A stretch of 64,000 bases of DNA from CAMAVH01 sp046297835 (GCA_046297835.1 JBKBHI010000001.1:248001-312000), one strand, 5' to 3'. Positions 1 through 8,198 are shown, numbered from the stretch's first letter. Numbers and translations are program-made. Notes: generated by a model not told the origin, from the sequence alone.

Positions 1-969
1 TCGGCTTTCGGCAATCCTGGCGCGCTTTTCGCCTCGAACATCTACAATCAGGTCGTTTCGCCGACGCCAAACACCAGCGACATGAACCGCAAGAAAACCA
101 GCGACAACGAGCTTAAGAGTTTCGCGATCGGCGATGTTCTGTCGATGTACGACGAGCGGCTTCAACTGATAGTCGGCCTGCGACAACAGCAGGTTTTGAC
201 GCGCAATTACAATACGACGACTGGCGCGATGACCTCGCGTTACGACGACGACGCTTTAACCCCATCGTTCGGATTCGTCGTCAAGCCATGGGAGAACGTC
301 TCGCTCTACGGCAATTATATCGAGGGGTTGCAGCGCGGAAACATCGTGGGCAGTACTTACGCCAACGCCGGCCAGATTTTGCCGCCCTACGTCTCCGAGC
401 AGCGAGAGGTGGGCGTCAAAAACGATTGGGGCAGCATGACCACGACGCTCAGCCTTTTCGAAATCATGCAGCCCAGCGGCTCCGCTTCATGTGCGACCTG
501 CACCTACTCCGCGGACGGGGAAAAACGCAATCGCGGCATCGAGTTTAACGTGTTCGGCGAGGCCGCGGAGGACGTTCGAGTCCTGGGCGGGGTGATGTTG
601 ATCGACGCCGAACTGACGAAGACGGCTAACGGCGTGAACCAAGGCAATACGGCGCCTGGCGTCGCCGACATGCGCGCCGTTCTCGGGGGCGAGTGGGATA
701 CGCCTTTCATGCGCGGGCTGACTTTGTCCGGGCGCGTTCTCTACACCAGTTCGCAGTATATCAACAATGCGAACACGCAAAGCATCCCGAGTTGGACGCG
801 CCTCGATTTGGGCGTGCGTTACAAATTCGAGAATGCGGAAGTCCCTCTCACGTTGCGCTTCAATGTCGATAACGTGTTCGACAAAAGCTTTTGGGAAACC
901 TCCGACGGTTTCAGCGCCTCCGCCGCCGCGCCCCGGACATTCTTTCTTTCCATGACCGCGGACTTCTAG
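1..969 (+). CDS. TonB-dependent outer-membrane receptor, C-terminal part (5' end outside window)
   Basis: The reading frame is open from the first base, so the N-terminal plug domain and part of the barrel lie before the window. The visible ~322 residues show alternating beta-strand patterns typical of the 22-strand barrel (segments around FGFVVKPWENVSLYGNYIEG and GVRYKFENAEVPLTLRFNVD) and end in an aromatic residue (TADF), the usual outer-membrane assembly signal. The NVFDKSFWETSDGF stretch near the end is typical of siderophore receptors. The next gene, six bases downstream, encodes a PepSY membrane protein, a pairing common in siderophore/iron operons. The ligand cannot be read from this fragment. 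Confidence 0.88.
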   Translation, partial: SAFGNPGALFASNIYNQVVSPTPNTSDMNRKKTSDNELKSFAIGDVLSMYDERLQLIVGLRQQQVLTRNYNTTTGAMTSRYDDDALTPSFGFVVKPWENVSLYGNYIEGLQRGNIVGSTYANAGQILPPYVSEQREVGVKNDWGSMTTTLSLFEIMQPSGSASCATCTYSADGEKRNRGIEFNVFGEAAEDVRVLGGVMLIDAELTKTANGVNQGNTAPGVADMRAVLGGEWDTPFMRGLTLSGRVLYTSSQYINNANTQSIPSWTRLDLGVRYKFENAEVPLTLRFNVDNVFDKSFWETSDGFSASAAAPRTFFLSMTADF

Positions 970-975
970 CCTGAC

Positions 976-2265
976 ATGAGAGGGCTGTTCACGCTCATTC
1001 ACAGATGGGTCGGCCTGATGATCGCGGCCTTCCTGTTGGTGTCCGGGCTGACGGGGGCAGTGATCTCCTGGGACCACGAACTCGATGATCTGATCAATCC
1101 GCATTTGACCCATGTGGAGGAGCGGGGCGCCCCGTTGCCTCCGCTGGTTCTGGCGCGGATGTTCGAGGAACGTAATCCGCAGGCTTGGGCGACCTTTATT
1201 CCGTTGAGCGTGAAGGAAGGCGAGGCGCTATCCATCTTCGTTCAAGGGCGGGTAGATCCGGTCGCCGGGCAGCGTTACGAGCTCGGCTACAACCAGGTTT
1301 TTCTGAACCCTTTTACGGGAGACGAGCTAGGCAAGCGCCAATGGGGCGCGGCTTGGCCGATCACGAGCGAGACTTTCGTCTCGTTTCTCTACGTGCTGCA
1401 TTACAGCCTGCACATACCGCAATTCTGGGGCATCGACCACTGGGGCATGTGGTTCATGGGCGTCATCGCGATCTTGTGGGCGCTCGATTGCTTCGTCGGC
1501 TTCTATCTGACTCTCCCGACGCGCCGCGCGGCGAAAGCCGGGCGGGACGCAAGCGTGGAACGAAAACTTGCGCGGAGCTGGCGGTCGCGATGGGCGCCGG
1601 CTTGGCGAATCAAAGCTTCGGGGAGCGGCTATCGCATCAGTTTCGATATGCATCGCGCAATGGGTTTGTGGACCTGGCTGGCGCTTTTCATCGTGGCCTT
1701 TACGGCCTTCTCGCTCAATTTCAACGGCGAAATCTTTCGGCCGCTGCTATCGACGTTTTCTCGCGTGACGCCATCTCCATTTGAAATGCGAGAACCGCGA
1801 GAGCCGCACGATCCGATTTATCCCCGCAAGGGCTTTGCAGAAATTATCGCCAAGGCAGAAGCCGAAGCGGCGGCGCGAGGCTGGGATGCACCTGCGGGCA
1901 GCGTTGGCTACGCGACAAGTTTCGGCATATATAACGTGGGTTTCTACCATCCCGGCGACGATCACGGCGCGGCTGGCGTGGGTCCCGCGCGGCTATATTA
2001 CGATGCCGTAGACGGCAGTTTGCTGGGCGAGCATGTGCCCTGGGCCGGCACTGTCGCGGACATTTTCGCTCAGGCGCAGTTCCCGCTTCACTCGGGCCGC
2101 ATCCTCGGTTTGCCGGGTCGCATCCTCGTTTCATTGATAGGGATCGTGGTCGCGGCATTGTCCGTCACGGGCGTGATCATCTGGCACCGCAAACGCCGCG
2201 CGCGTATCGCCATGATGAGACGACGCGCGGAAGTCGCGAAACTCGACGCCAAGCCGCCCGAATGA
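976..2265 (+). CDS. PepSY-associated TM-helix membrane protein, probably iron-uptake linked
   Basis: A 429-residue inner-membrane protein. It has an N-terminal TM helix directly after the start (GLMIAAFLLVSGLTGAVISW), a periplasmic PepSY-like region, then further TM segments near residues 140-180, 230-250 and 380-400. The pattern HRWVGL at the N terminus and FDMHRAMGLWTW before the third helix, with conserved His, is characteristic of the PepSY_TM family, members of which act as ferric-siderophore reductases or accessory proteins. It starts six bases after the TonB receptor stop, so the two are almost certainly cotranscribed. Reductase activity is inferred from the family and was not tested. 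Confidence 0.85.
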   Translation: MRGLFTLIHRWVGLMIAAFLLVSGLTGAVISWDHELDDLINPHLTHVEERGAPLPPLVLARMFEERNPQAWATFIPLSVKEGEALSIFVQGRVDPVAGQRYELGYNQVFLNPFTGDELGKRQWGAAWPITSETFVSFLYVLHYSLHIPQFWGIDHWGMWFMGVIAILWALDCFVGFYLTLPTRRAAKAGRDASVERKLARSWRSRWAPAWRIKASGSGYRISFDMHRAMGLWTWLALFIVAFTAFSLNFNGEIFRPLLSTFSRVTPSPFEMREPREPHDPIYPRKGFAEIIAKAEAEAAARGWDAPAGSVGYATSFGIYNVGFYHPGDDHGAAGVGPARLYYDAVDGSLLGEHVPWAGTVADIFAQAQFPLHSGRILGLPGRILVSLIGIVVAALSVTGVIIWHRKRRARIAMMRRRAEVAKLDAKPPE

Positions 2266-2274
2266 CGTGCGTCG

Positions 2275-3084
2275 CTAACCCGACGCCGCGAAGCTCTGCA
2301 CCAGCGAGCCGGCGACGAGATACCAGCCGTCCACCAGCACGAAGAAGATCAGCTTGAAGGGCAGGGCGATCATCACCGGCGGCACCATCATCATGCCCAT
2401 CGACATGAGGATGGAAGCGACCACCATGTCGATGATCAGGAACGGCAGGAAGATCAAAAAGCCGATCTCGAAGGCGCGGCGCAGCTCACTGATCATGAAG
2501 GCGGGAATCAGCGAGGTCAGCGGCGTCGCCTCCGGCGCTTGCGGCGCCGGCGCGTTGGCGAGGTTGAGGAACAGCTCCAGATCCTGCTGGCGCACCTGGG
2601 CGAGCATGAAGTCGCGCACCGGGGCCGCCATGCGGGCGAAGGCTTCCTCTTCCTCGATCTGCTCGGCCATCAGGGGCGCGACGCCGTCGGCATAGACGCG
2701 CTCGAAGGTCGGGGCCATGACGAAGCCGGTGAGGAACAGCGACAGGCTGACGATCACCATGTTCGGCGGCACCTGCTGCGTGCCGAGCGCGCTGCGCAGG
2801 AACGACAGCACCACGACGATGCGGGTGAAGGCCGTGACCATGATGACGATGGCCGGCGCGAGCGACAGGACCGTGAGCAGCGCCAGCAACTGGATGATGC
2901 GGCCGGTGGACGCGCCGTCGCCGCCGCCGCCGAGATCGAGGTTGAGGCTCTGCGCGGCGGCCGGGCTGGCCCACACGGCGGTCAGTCCGATCGTCATGCC
3001 GATGGCGAGGAGCGCGGCGATGACGAACAGCGCGGCGCGCGGGGCCTGTTCGCGCAGGACGTAGCCGAGGCGCGAGCGCTTCAT
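2275..3084 (-). CDS. fliP: Flagellar type III export gate protein FliP
   Basis: A 269-residue polytopic protein of the FliP/SctR family, a core subunit of the FliP-FliQ-FliR export gate in the flagellar basal body. It has an N-terminal signal-like segment ending near ASPAAAQ, then the typical FliP stretches TAFTRIVVVLSFLRSALGTQ and PPNMVIVSLSLFLTGFVMAP, and C-terminal helices with FEIGFLIFLPFLIIDMVVAS and SMGMMMVPP. The start used here overlaps the fliO stop by ATGA, indicating translational coupling; an upstream extension of the frame would run through fliO and is rejected. The length fits the family (about 245-270). Confidence 0.97.
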   Translation of the reverse strand: MKRSRLGYVLREQAPRAALFVIAALLAIGMTIGLTAVWASPAAAQSLNLDLGGGGDGASTGRIIQLLALLTVLSLAPAIVIMVTAFTRIVVVLSFLRSALGTQQVPPNMVIVSLSLFLTGFVMAPTFERVYADGVAPLMAEQIEEEEAFARMAAPVRDFMLAQVRQQDLELFLNLANAPAPQAPEATPLTSLIPAFMISELRRAFEIGFLIFLPFLIIDMVVASILMSMGMMMVPPVMIALPFKLIFFVLVDGWYLVAGSLVQSFAASG

Positions 3085-3383
3085 GGCGTGTCTCCGGCGG
3101 CGCGCGGCGGCGCGATGCGGCTTTCCACCAAGGTCTCGCCGGCTGGGCCGAGGATGACGAGATGCTCGACGTCGTCGCGGCGCAGCAGCACCAATTTCCG
3201 CCGGGCGTCGAGCGCGGTCGCCTCGACGATGCCGATGCGCGCGGTGCGGCCGCGCACGCCGAACTTGCCCGATTCCAGGCGGTTGCCGAGGCCGAAGCGC
3301 TTGGCGAGCCAGGCGCAGCCGGCGATCAGCGCCAGCACGAGGACGAGCGCGAGCAGGAAACGGAAATAGGTGTCGAGCGGCAT
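3081..3383 (-). CDS. fliO: FliO-like flagellar biosynthesis protein
   Basis: A 100-residue protein with one N-terminal TM helix (FRFLLALVLVLALIAGCAWLAK in part) followed by a small basic cytoplasmic domain with GRTARIGIVEATALDARRKL and LVLLRRDDVEHLVILG, the pattern of FliO/FliZ-family proteins. FliO assists assembly of the FliP ring. Its stop overlaps the fliP start, the usual fliO-fliP order. FliO is poorly conserved, so the assignment rests on size, topology and position as much as on sequence. Confidence 0.82.
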   Translation of the reverse strand: MPLDTYFRFLLALVLVLALIAGCAWLAKRFGLGNRLESGKFGVRGRTARIGIVEATALDARRKLVLLRRDDVEHLVILGPAGETLVESRIAPPRAAGDTP

Positions 3384-3440
3384 GGGTCTCTATAGGCAGG
3401 CGATGGAAGAGACGGGCGATGGCGGCGTCGTCGCCGCGGG

Positions 3441-3827
3441 TCAGGGACGGCGCAGGCCGGGCGGCGTGTAGGCGGCGGCGGCGCGGCTGCCGCTGCTCAG
3501 GCTTTCGAGCTGGCTCTTGAGGTCGGCATGGCGGCGGCGGATGTCGCCCGCGAGCTTGTCGAGATCGTCGATCAGGCTGACCATCATCGGGCGCAGTGGG
3601 ACGTTGTCGGCGCCGGGCAGGGCGAGGATCGTCTCGCACAAGCGCCGCACTTCGTTTTCCAGGGGCGCGAGATTGACCGGCTGGCCTTCGGCGACCAGCG
3701 CGCGCGCCGTGCCGATGATCGAGGCGACGTTCTGCAGGTCGAGCTTGAGGCTCTCGGCTTTGGCGAGGCCGTCGGGCAGGGCTTGTGGCGTCGCGGGCGG
3801 CGTCGCGGGAGGCATGGCGGAATTCAT
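3441..3827 (-). CDS. Conserved hypothetical protein in the flagellar fliO-fliP operon
   Basis: I do not recognise this 128-residue protein. It is soluble and largely helical: a Pro/Ala-rich N terminus (about 20 residues), then amphipathic segments such as LDLQNVASIIGTARALVAEG and LAPLENEVRRLCETILALPG, a predicted coiled-coil region around DDLDKLAGDIRRRHADLKSQ, and a low-complexity C terminus. Its ATG overlaps the stop of the FlhB-like gene by ATGA, and fliO follows after 57 bases, so it belongs to the flagellar operon. A chaperone-like or export-accessory role is possible but unproven. Confidence 0.7.
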   Translation of the reverse strand: MNSAMPPATPPATPQALPDGLAKAESLKLDLQNVASIIGTARALVAEGQPVNLAPLENEVRRLCETILALPGADNVPLRPMMVSLIDDLDKLAGDIRRRHADLKSQLESLSSGSRAAAAYTPPGLRRP

Positions 3828-4213
3828 GATTGCGCGGCTCCTGGCGGCGGCGCGCCCGTCGGGCGCGGCCGGTAGGTCTGGTTGGCGCGATAGACGTAGG
3901 ACAGGATTTCGGCGACGGCGGCGAAAGCTTCGAGCGGAATGTCGCTGCCGACGTCGAGCGCCGACAGCACTTCGGCGAGATCGGCGTCCTGGCGCACCTT
4001 GACGCCCTCGGCGTAGGCGACGGCGAGAATCTGTTCGGCGAGCGCGCCGCGGCCCGAGGCGACGATGCGCGGAATATGGTCGCGGCCGCGCTCGTGGCGC
4101 AGCGCGACGGCGACCTGGCTCAGCGCCGGAAAGGCGCGAAGGCCCTCGCCCTGATCGGCACCCGGGTCGGCGCCTTGGTCGGTCTGTCGCTGCGGAGTGT
4201 CGGAAGCGGCCAA
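3824..4213 (-). CDS. Stand-alone FlhB C-terminal-domain-like protein (FlhX/FlhB2 type)
   Basis: A 129-residue protein resembling the cytoplasmic C-terminal domain of FlhB/YscU without the membrane domain. Matching segments are RIVASGRGALAEQILAVAYA, GVKVRQDADLAEVLSALDVG and IPLEAFAAVAEILSYVYR, the last corresponding to the end of FlhB. The autocleavage motif NPTH of true FlhB is absent; full-length FlhB with that motif is encoded at 7051-8124. Stand-alone FlhB-C homologues (FlhX) are known to partly replace the FlhB C terminus in flagellar export. It is the first gene of the fliP operon, about 70 bases downstream of a CtrA box. Confidence 0.85.
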   Translation of the reverse strand: MAASDTPQRQTDQGADPGADQGEGLRAFPALSQVAVALRHERGRDHIPRIVASGRGALAEQILAVAYAEGVKVRQDADLAEVLSALDVGSDIPLEAFAAVAEILSYVYRANQTYRPRPTGAPPPGAAQS

Positions 4214-4283
4214 GCGGTCCTCGCGGCGCGCCGGACGGCCGAAGGGCCGCCTGCGGGCGCACGAGCACAGTCGCGCAATATGC

Positions 4284-4298
4284 TTAATTAATGTTTAA
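4284..4298. promoter_or_regulatory. CtrA-binding site (TTAA-N7-TTAA)
   Basis: The sequence TTAATTAATGTTTAA matches the full CtrA consensus TTAA-N7-TTAA exactly. It stands out as an AT island in GC-rich DNA, 71 bases upstream of the first gene of the leftward flagellar operon and on the far side of csrA's stop. CtrA is the master regulator of flagellar and cell-cycle genes in Alphaproteobacteria and is phosphorylated through CckA, whose gene lies 4 kb away in this window. Binding itself is inferred. Confidence 0.75.
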
Positions 4299-4352
4299 AA
4301 GCCCGGCCGGACGGGAAAAATCTGCCGGGCGGGCAGGCCGTCAAGGCGCGGC

Positions 4353-4592
4353 TCACGCTTTGGGCTTGTCCAGTTCGGGCAGGTCGAGGCCGTCGGGCAG
4401 CGCTTCGCCGCCGCCGGCGGCCGCCTTGTTCTCTTCCTTGATGCGCTCGTGGATTTCGCGGCGCAGGACCGAGACTTCGGGGGGGAACACGAAGCCGAGC
4501 TTGATGGACTTGCCGCGGACTTCGACGACGGTGACTTCGATCGTGTCGTTGATGACGACCGACTCGCCGACCTTGCGGGTCAGATACAGCAT
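4353..4592 (-). CDS. csrA: Carbon storage regulator CsrA
   Basis: A 79-residue CsrA/RsmA RNA-binding protein. The N terminus MLYLTRKVGESVVINDTIEV is the hallmark of the family, followed by GKSIKLGFVFPPEVSVLRRE and a longer-than-usual acidic/Pro-rich tail. The start is chosen at MLYLTRK because AAGGAG stands at ribosome-binding distance; a longer frame upstream encodes a basic, unconserved extension. CsrA represses translation by binding GGA motifs and in many bacteria controls flagellin synthesis. Its position between two divergent flagellar operons suggests a motility role here. Confidence 0.95.
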   Translation of the reverse strand: MLYLTRKVGESVVINDTIEVTVVEVRGKSIKLGFVFPPEVSVLRREIHERIKEENKAAAGGGEALPDGLDLPELDKPKA

Positions 4593-4821
4593 GGGCGCTC
4601 CTTCGCCTCTTGGCGCCCGGACGCGCGCTCCGGACGTCGGAGGATTGCGGTCGCGTCGGGCCATCCTGCTGGGGAAGGGTCCCCGGGCCGGGCCGGAGAT
4701 TACCCGCCTTTACGCAATTTTAATAGTGGCCCGGCATTATTTGCCCATGTCGCCCGCGCAAGGGCAAAAGACAGGCCAGGCAGGCCATCGCAACAACCAA
4801 GGCGTCAGGCCGGGTCAACCG

Positions 4822-5235
4822 ATGGATTTTACGAAAATTCCCCTGTTCTCGGCCATGAACCGGCGCATGAGCTGGCTCGGCCAGCGCCAGGAATTGCTGG
4901 CGCAGAACGTCGCCAACGCCGACACGCCGGGCTACGTCGCGCAGGATTTCAAGCCGCAGGATTTCAGCGACGTGCTGAAAAGCGCCGGAAGCGGCGCGCC
5001 GCTGCGCATGGCGGCGACCGCGAGCGGCCATATCGGCTTCGTCTCCGAGACCGGCCGCGCGCCGCGCGCGATCAAGACGCCGGGGCCGGAAAAGCTGATG
5101 TCGGGCAACGCCGTCACGCTCGAAGAAGAGATGATGAAGACCGCGCAGACCGCGATGGACTTCCAGCTCACGACGAACCTCTACAAGAAGCACATTTCGA
5201 TGATCAAGACCGCGCTCGGGCGCGGCGGCGTGTAA
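4822..5235 (+). CDS. flgB: Flagellar basal-body proximal rod protein FlgB
   Basis: A 137-residue rod protein. It contains the conserved N-terminal rod motif LAQNVANADTPGYVAQDF (ANADTPGY being diagnostic) and the C-terminal heptad region TNLYKKHISMIKTALGR. The length matches FlgB (about 130-138). The start is the MDFTKIPLF methionine, where FlgB homologues begin, although the frame is open much further upstream. It is the first gene of the rightward flgB-flgC-fliE-fliQ-fliR-flhB run. Confidence 0.96.
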   Translation: MDFTKIPLFSAMNRRMSWLGQRQELLAQNVANADTPGYVAQDFKPQDFSDVLKSAGSGAPLRMAATASGHIGFVSETGRAPRAIKTPGPEKLMSGNAVTLEEEMMKTAQTAMDFQLTTNLYKKHISMIKTALGRGGV

Positions 5236-5248
5236 AGGACGGCGCGGC

Positions 5249-5659
5249 ATGGATCTCGTCAAAGCCCTCAAAATCTCCGCGTCGGGCCTGCGCGCCCAGA
5301 CGATGCGCATGCGCGTCTCGGCGGAAAACATGGCCAACGCCGAAAGCCTCGGCGACGGCGCGGGCGCCGATCCCTACCGGCGCAAGACGATCAGCTTCAA
5401 GAACGTGCTCGACAAGACGATCGACGCGCGCACCGTCGCGGTCAGCCAGATCGGCGTCGACAAGACCGATTTCGAGCAGCGCTACGATCCCGGCCACCCG
5501 GCGGCCGACGCCACCGGCTACGTCAAGCTGCCCAACGTGAAGTCCATGATCGAGATGATGGACATCCGCGAGGCGCAGCGCTCCTACGAGGCCAACCTCG
5601 GCGCCATCGAGGCGGCCAAGAACATGCTCTCTCGCGCCATCGATCTGCTGCGCAGCTAA
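5249..5659 (+). CDS. flgC: Flagellar basal-body rod protein FlgC
   Basis: A 136-residue proximal rod protein. The N-terminal rod motif reads LRAQTMRMRVSAENMANAES, and the C-terminal signature is MIEMMDIREAQRSYEANLGA followed by AKNMLSRAIDLL, matching FlgC. It begins 13 bases after flgB. Exported through the flagellar type III apparatus and assembled into the rod. Confidence 0.96.
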   Translation: MDLVKALKISASGLRAQTMRMRVSAENMANAESLGDGAGADPYRRKTISFKNVLDKTIDARTVAVSQIGVDKTDFEQRYDPGHPAADATGYVKLPNVKSMIEMMDIREAQRSYEANLGAIEAAKNMLSRAIDLLRS

Positions 5660-5676
5660 CGGAAGGAAACATCGTC

Positions 5677-5982
5677 ATGGTCGCGATCAACAGCGCGCTC
5701 AACGCCTACAAGGCCGCCGCCGGCGCCGCCGCGCAGCCCGGCATGGAGCCGCGCGCCCCGGGCGGCAAGAGCTTCGGCGACCTGCTCGGCGAGGTCGGCC
5801 AGCAGATGAAGGCGGCTGGCGTCGAGGCCGAGCGCCTTTCTATCGCCGGCGTCGCCGGTAAGGCCGACGTCAACCAGGTCGTCACCGCCGTGACCAACGC
5901 CGAAGTGACGTTGCAGACGGTGGTCGCCATCCGCGACAAGGTCATCTCGGCCTATCAGGACATCCTCCGGATGCCGGTCTGA
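5677..5982 (+). CDS. fliE: Flagellar hook-basal body protein FliE
   Basis: A 101-residue FliE-family protein that joins the MS ring to the rod. Diagnostic features are KSFGDLLGEVGQQMKAAGVE in the middle and the C-terminal NAEVTLQTVVAIRDKVISAY followed by QDILRMPV, the typical FliE ending. A Shine-Dalgarno-like GGAAGGAAA precedes the ATG. Located between flgC and fliQ. Confidence 0.95.
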   Translation: MVAINSALNAYKAAAGAAAQPGMEPRAPGGKSFGDLLGEVGQQMKAAGVEAERLSIAGVAGKADVNQVVTAVTNAEVTLQTVVAIRDKVISAYQDILRMPV

Positions 5983-5989
5983 TCGCCCG

Positions 5990-6256
5990 ATGGACGCGGT
6001 TCAAGCTCTCGACGTCTCGCGCGAGGCCGTCATCGTCACGCTCAAGATCGGCGCGCCGGTAATGCTCATCGCGCTGCTCGTCGGCCTCGCCGTCTCGCTG
6101 TTCCAGGCGCTGACGCAGATCCAGGAAATGACGCTCTCGTTCATCCCCAAGATGATCGCCATCTTCGTGTCGCTGCTGGTGCTGATGCCCTTCATGCTGT
6201 CGACGCTCGTCACCTTCACCAACGACATCAGCCAGCGCATCGTCCAGGGCAGTTAG
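5990..6256 (+). CDS. fliQ: Flagellar export gate protein FliQ
   Basis: An 88-residue protein with two TM helices (around residues 18-38 and 50-75), the FliQ/SctS layout. Diagnostic stretches are GAPVMLIALLVGLAVSLFQA and LTQIQEMTLSFIPKMIAIF. FliQ forms the export gate with FliP and FliR; fliR starts 17 bases downstream. Confidence 0.96.
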   Translation: MDAVQALDVSREAVIVTLKIGAPVMLIALLVGLAVSLFQALTQIQEMTLSFIPKMIAIFVSLLVLMPFMLSTLVTFTNDISQRIVQGS

Positions 6257-6273
6257 GGCCGGGACGGGAACCG

Positions 6274-7041
6274 ATGCTGGCGCAGCTTCTCTCGCAAGAC
6301 CTGTTCGGGCTGCTGCTCGTCTTCGCGCGCGTCGGCGCGGCGATGATGCTCATGCCGGCGGTCGGCGAGACGGCGGTGCCGGCGCGCTGGCGCCTGCTGT
6401 TCGCCGGCGCGCTCACCATCCTCGTCATGCCGGCGCTGGCCGGCCGGCTGCCGGCGCTGCCCGATTCGCCTTTCGCGCTGTTCACGCTGCTCGGCATCGA
6501 GATCGTCGTCGGCCTGTTCCTCGGCGGCATCGGCCGCATCCTGCTCGGCGCGCTGTTCACCGCCGGCACGATCATCTCCTATCAGGCGTCGCTGTCCAAC
6601 GCCTTCGCCATGGACATGACGGCGTCGCAGCAGGGCACGCTGCCCGGCTTGTTCCTCGGCACGCTCGGCGTGCTGCTGCTGCTCGTCACCGACATGCACC
6701 ACATGATGATCCGCGCGGTGTTCGACAGCTACGGCCTGTTCCCGCCGGGCGTCATGCCGCCGATCGAGGACATGAGCGAGGTGGTGACGCGCCTGGTGGC
6801 GGAGAGCTTCCTGCTCGGCGTGCAGCTTTCCGCGCCGCTGATCGCCATCGGCCTCGTCATGTATCTCGGCGTCGGCCTGCTGGCGCGCCTGATGCCGCAG
6901 ATGCAGGTGTTCTTCGTCATCCAGCCGGCGCAGATCGCCGTCGGCCTCATCGTCATCGCCATCACGCTGCCCGCCGTCATGCTGTGGTTCCTGGACGATT
7001 TCCAGGAGAGCTTCGCCCGCGCCCTCGGGCCGGGCTGGTAG
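6274..7041 (+). CDS. fliR: Flagellar export gate protein FliR
   Basis: A 255-residue polytopic FliR/SctT protein with about six hydrophobic segments. Conserved stretches include FARVGAAMMLMPAVGETAVP near the N terminus, GIEIVVGLFLGGIGRILLGA, and SFLLGVQLSAPLIAIGLVMY in the C-terminal half. The gene lies between fliQ and flhB with short spacers, the classic order. Confidence 0.96.
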   Translation: MLAQLLSQDLFGLLLVFARVGAAMMLMPAVGETAVPARWRLLFAGALTILVMPALAGRLPALPDSPFALFTLLGIEIVVGLFLGGIGRILLGALFTAGTIISYQASLSNAFAMDMTASQQGTLPGLFLGTLGVLLLLVTDMHHMMIRAVFDSYGLFPPGVMPPIEDMSEVVTRLVAESFLLGVQLSAPLIAIGLVMYLGVGLLARLMPQMQVFFVIQPAQIAVGLIVIAITLPAVMLWFLDDFQESFARALGPGW

Positions 7042-7050
7042 GGAGGGATC

Positions 7051-8124
7051 ATGTCGGAAGACACTGACGACTCCCAGAAAACCGAAGAGCCTTCGCAAAA
7101 GAAGCTCGACGAGGCGCGGCAGAAAGGCCAAGTCGCCGTCTCGCGCGAGCTGAACCACTGGTTCATGATCCTCGGCGGCACTTTCTTCGTCGCCATGCTG
7201 GCGCCCGGCGCGCTCACCGGCATCTACAAGGTCTCGCTGCGCTTTATCGCCGAGCCGCACGACATCGTCACCGACGGCGGCGGCCTCACCAGCATTTTCA
7301 TGTCGATCTACTTGCATGTCGGCCTGGCGATGTTCGCGCCGTTCGGCCTGCTGATCGTGCTGGCGCTGGCTTCGGGCTTCGCCCAGAACGGCATGCTGTT
7401 CTCGGCCGAAAGCGTGAAGCCCAAGCTCGACAAAATCTCGCCGCTCGCCGGCCTCAAGCGCATGTTCGGCATGAAGTCGGTCGTGGAGTTCGGCAAGGGC
7501 ATCGCCAAGATCGTCGTCGTCGGCGCGGTCGGCATGATGGTGGTGTGGCCGGAGTTCGAGCTGGTCGACCAGCTGCCGAGCTATTCGATGCCGGACCTGT
7601 TGCAGTTCACCGGCCGCGTTTCGGTCAAGCTGATGGTCGCGGTGCTCGCCATCGTCACGCTGATCGCCGCGCTCGACCTGTTCTACCAGCGCTTCTCGCA
7701 CATGAAGCAGATGCGCATGACCAAGCAGGAGGTGCGCGACGAGCACAAGCAGAGCGACGGCGACCCGATGATCAAGAGCCGCCTGCGCCAGCTGCGCATG
7801 GAGCGCGCGCGCAAGCGCATGATGGCCGCCGTGCCCAAGGCGACCGTGATCGTCACCAACCCGACGCACTATTCGATCGCGCTGAAATACGAGCACGGCT
7901 CGATGGAAGCGCCGATCCTGGTCGCCAAGGGCGTCGACGCGGTCGCCTTCCGCATCCGCGAGGTCGCCAAGGCGAACGACATCCCGATCGTCGAGAACCC
8001 GCCGCTCGCCCGCGCCCTGTTCGCGACCGTCGAGATCGACCGGCCGATTCCCGCCGAGCATTACAAGGCCGTGGCCGAGATCATCGGCTACGTCATGAAG
8101 CTCAAGCGCAAGTTCGCCAACTGA
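7051..8124 (+). CDS. flhB: Flagellar export switch protein FlhB
   Basis: A 357-residue FlhB/SctU protein. The hydrophilic N terminus DSQKTEEPSQKKLDEARQKG is the family signature; four TM segments follow, then the cytoplasmic domain with the autocleavage motif N270-P-T-H273 in VIVTNPTHYSIALKY. The C-terminal part includes VARALFATVEIDRPIPAEHY-like sequence and ends YVMKLKRKFAN. It switches export specificity from rod/hook to filament substrates. A stand-alone homologue of its C-terminal domain is encoded at 3824-4213. Confidence 0.97.
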   Translation: MSEDTDDSQKTEEPSQKKLDEARQKGQVAVSRELNHWFMILGGTFFVAMLAPGALTGIYKVSLRFIAEPHDIVTDGGGLTSIFMSIYLHVGLAMFAPFGLLIVLALASGFAQNGMLFSAESVKPKLDKISPLAGLKRMFGMKSVVEFGKGIAKIVVVGAVGMMVVWPEFELVDQLPSYSMPDLLQFTGRVSVKLMVAVLAIVTLIAALDLFYQRFSHMKQMRMTKQEVRDEHKQSDGDPMIKSRLRQLRMERARKRMMAAVPKATVIVTNPTHYSIALKYEHGSMEAPILVAKGVDAVAFRIREVAKANDIPIVENPPLARALFATVEIDRPIPAEHYKAVAEIIGYVMKLKRKFAN

Positions 8125-8198
8125 CGCCCGTTTCGGGCCCTGGGCGGCCATGATATGGTCGGCCGTTCAACCATGACGTCGCCCGCATAACGCTGCAG

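Noticed and set aside
2275..3639. A 454-residue fusion of FliP with upstream sequence
   Set aside because: The extra N-terminal part is fliO and spacer read in another frame. The FliP start at 3084 overlaps the fliO stop, as usual.
4726..4745. Possible sigma-54 promoter (TGGC...TTGC) upstream of flgB
   Set aside because: The distance between the GG and GC elements is three bases too long for the -24/-12 spacing that sigma-54 requires.
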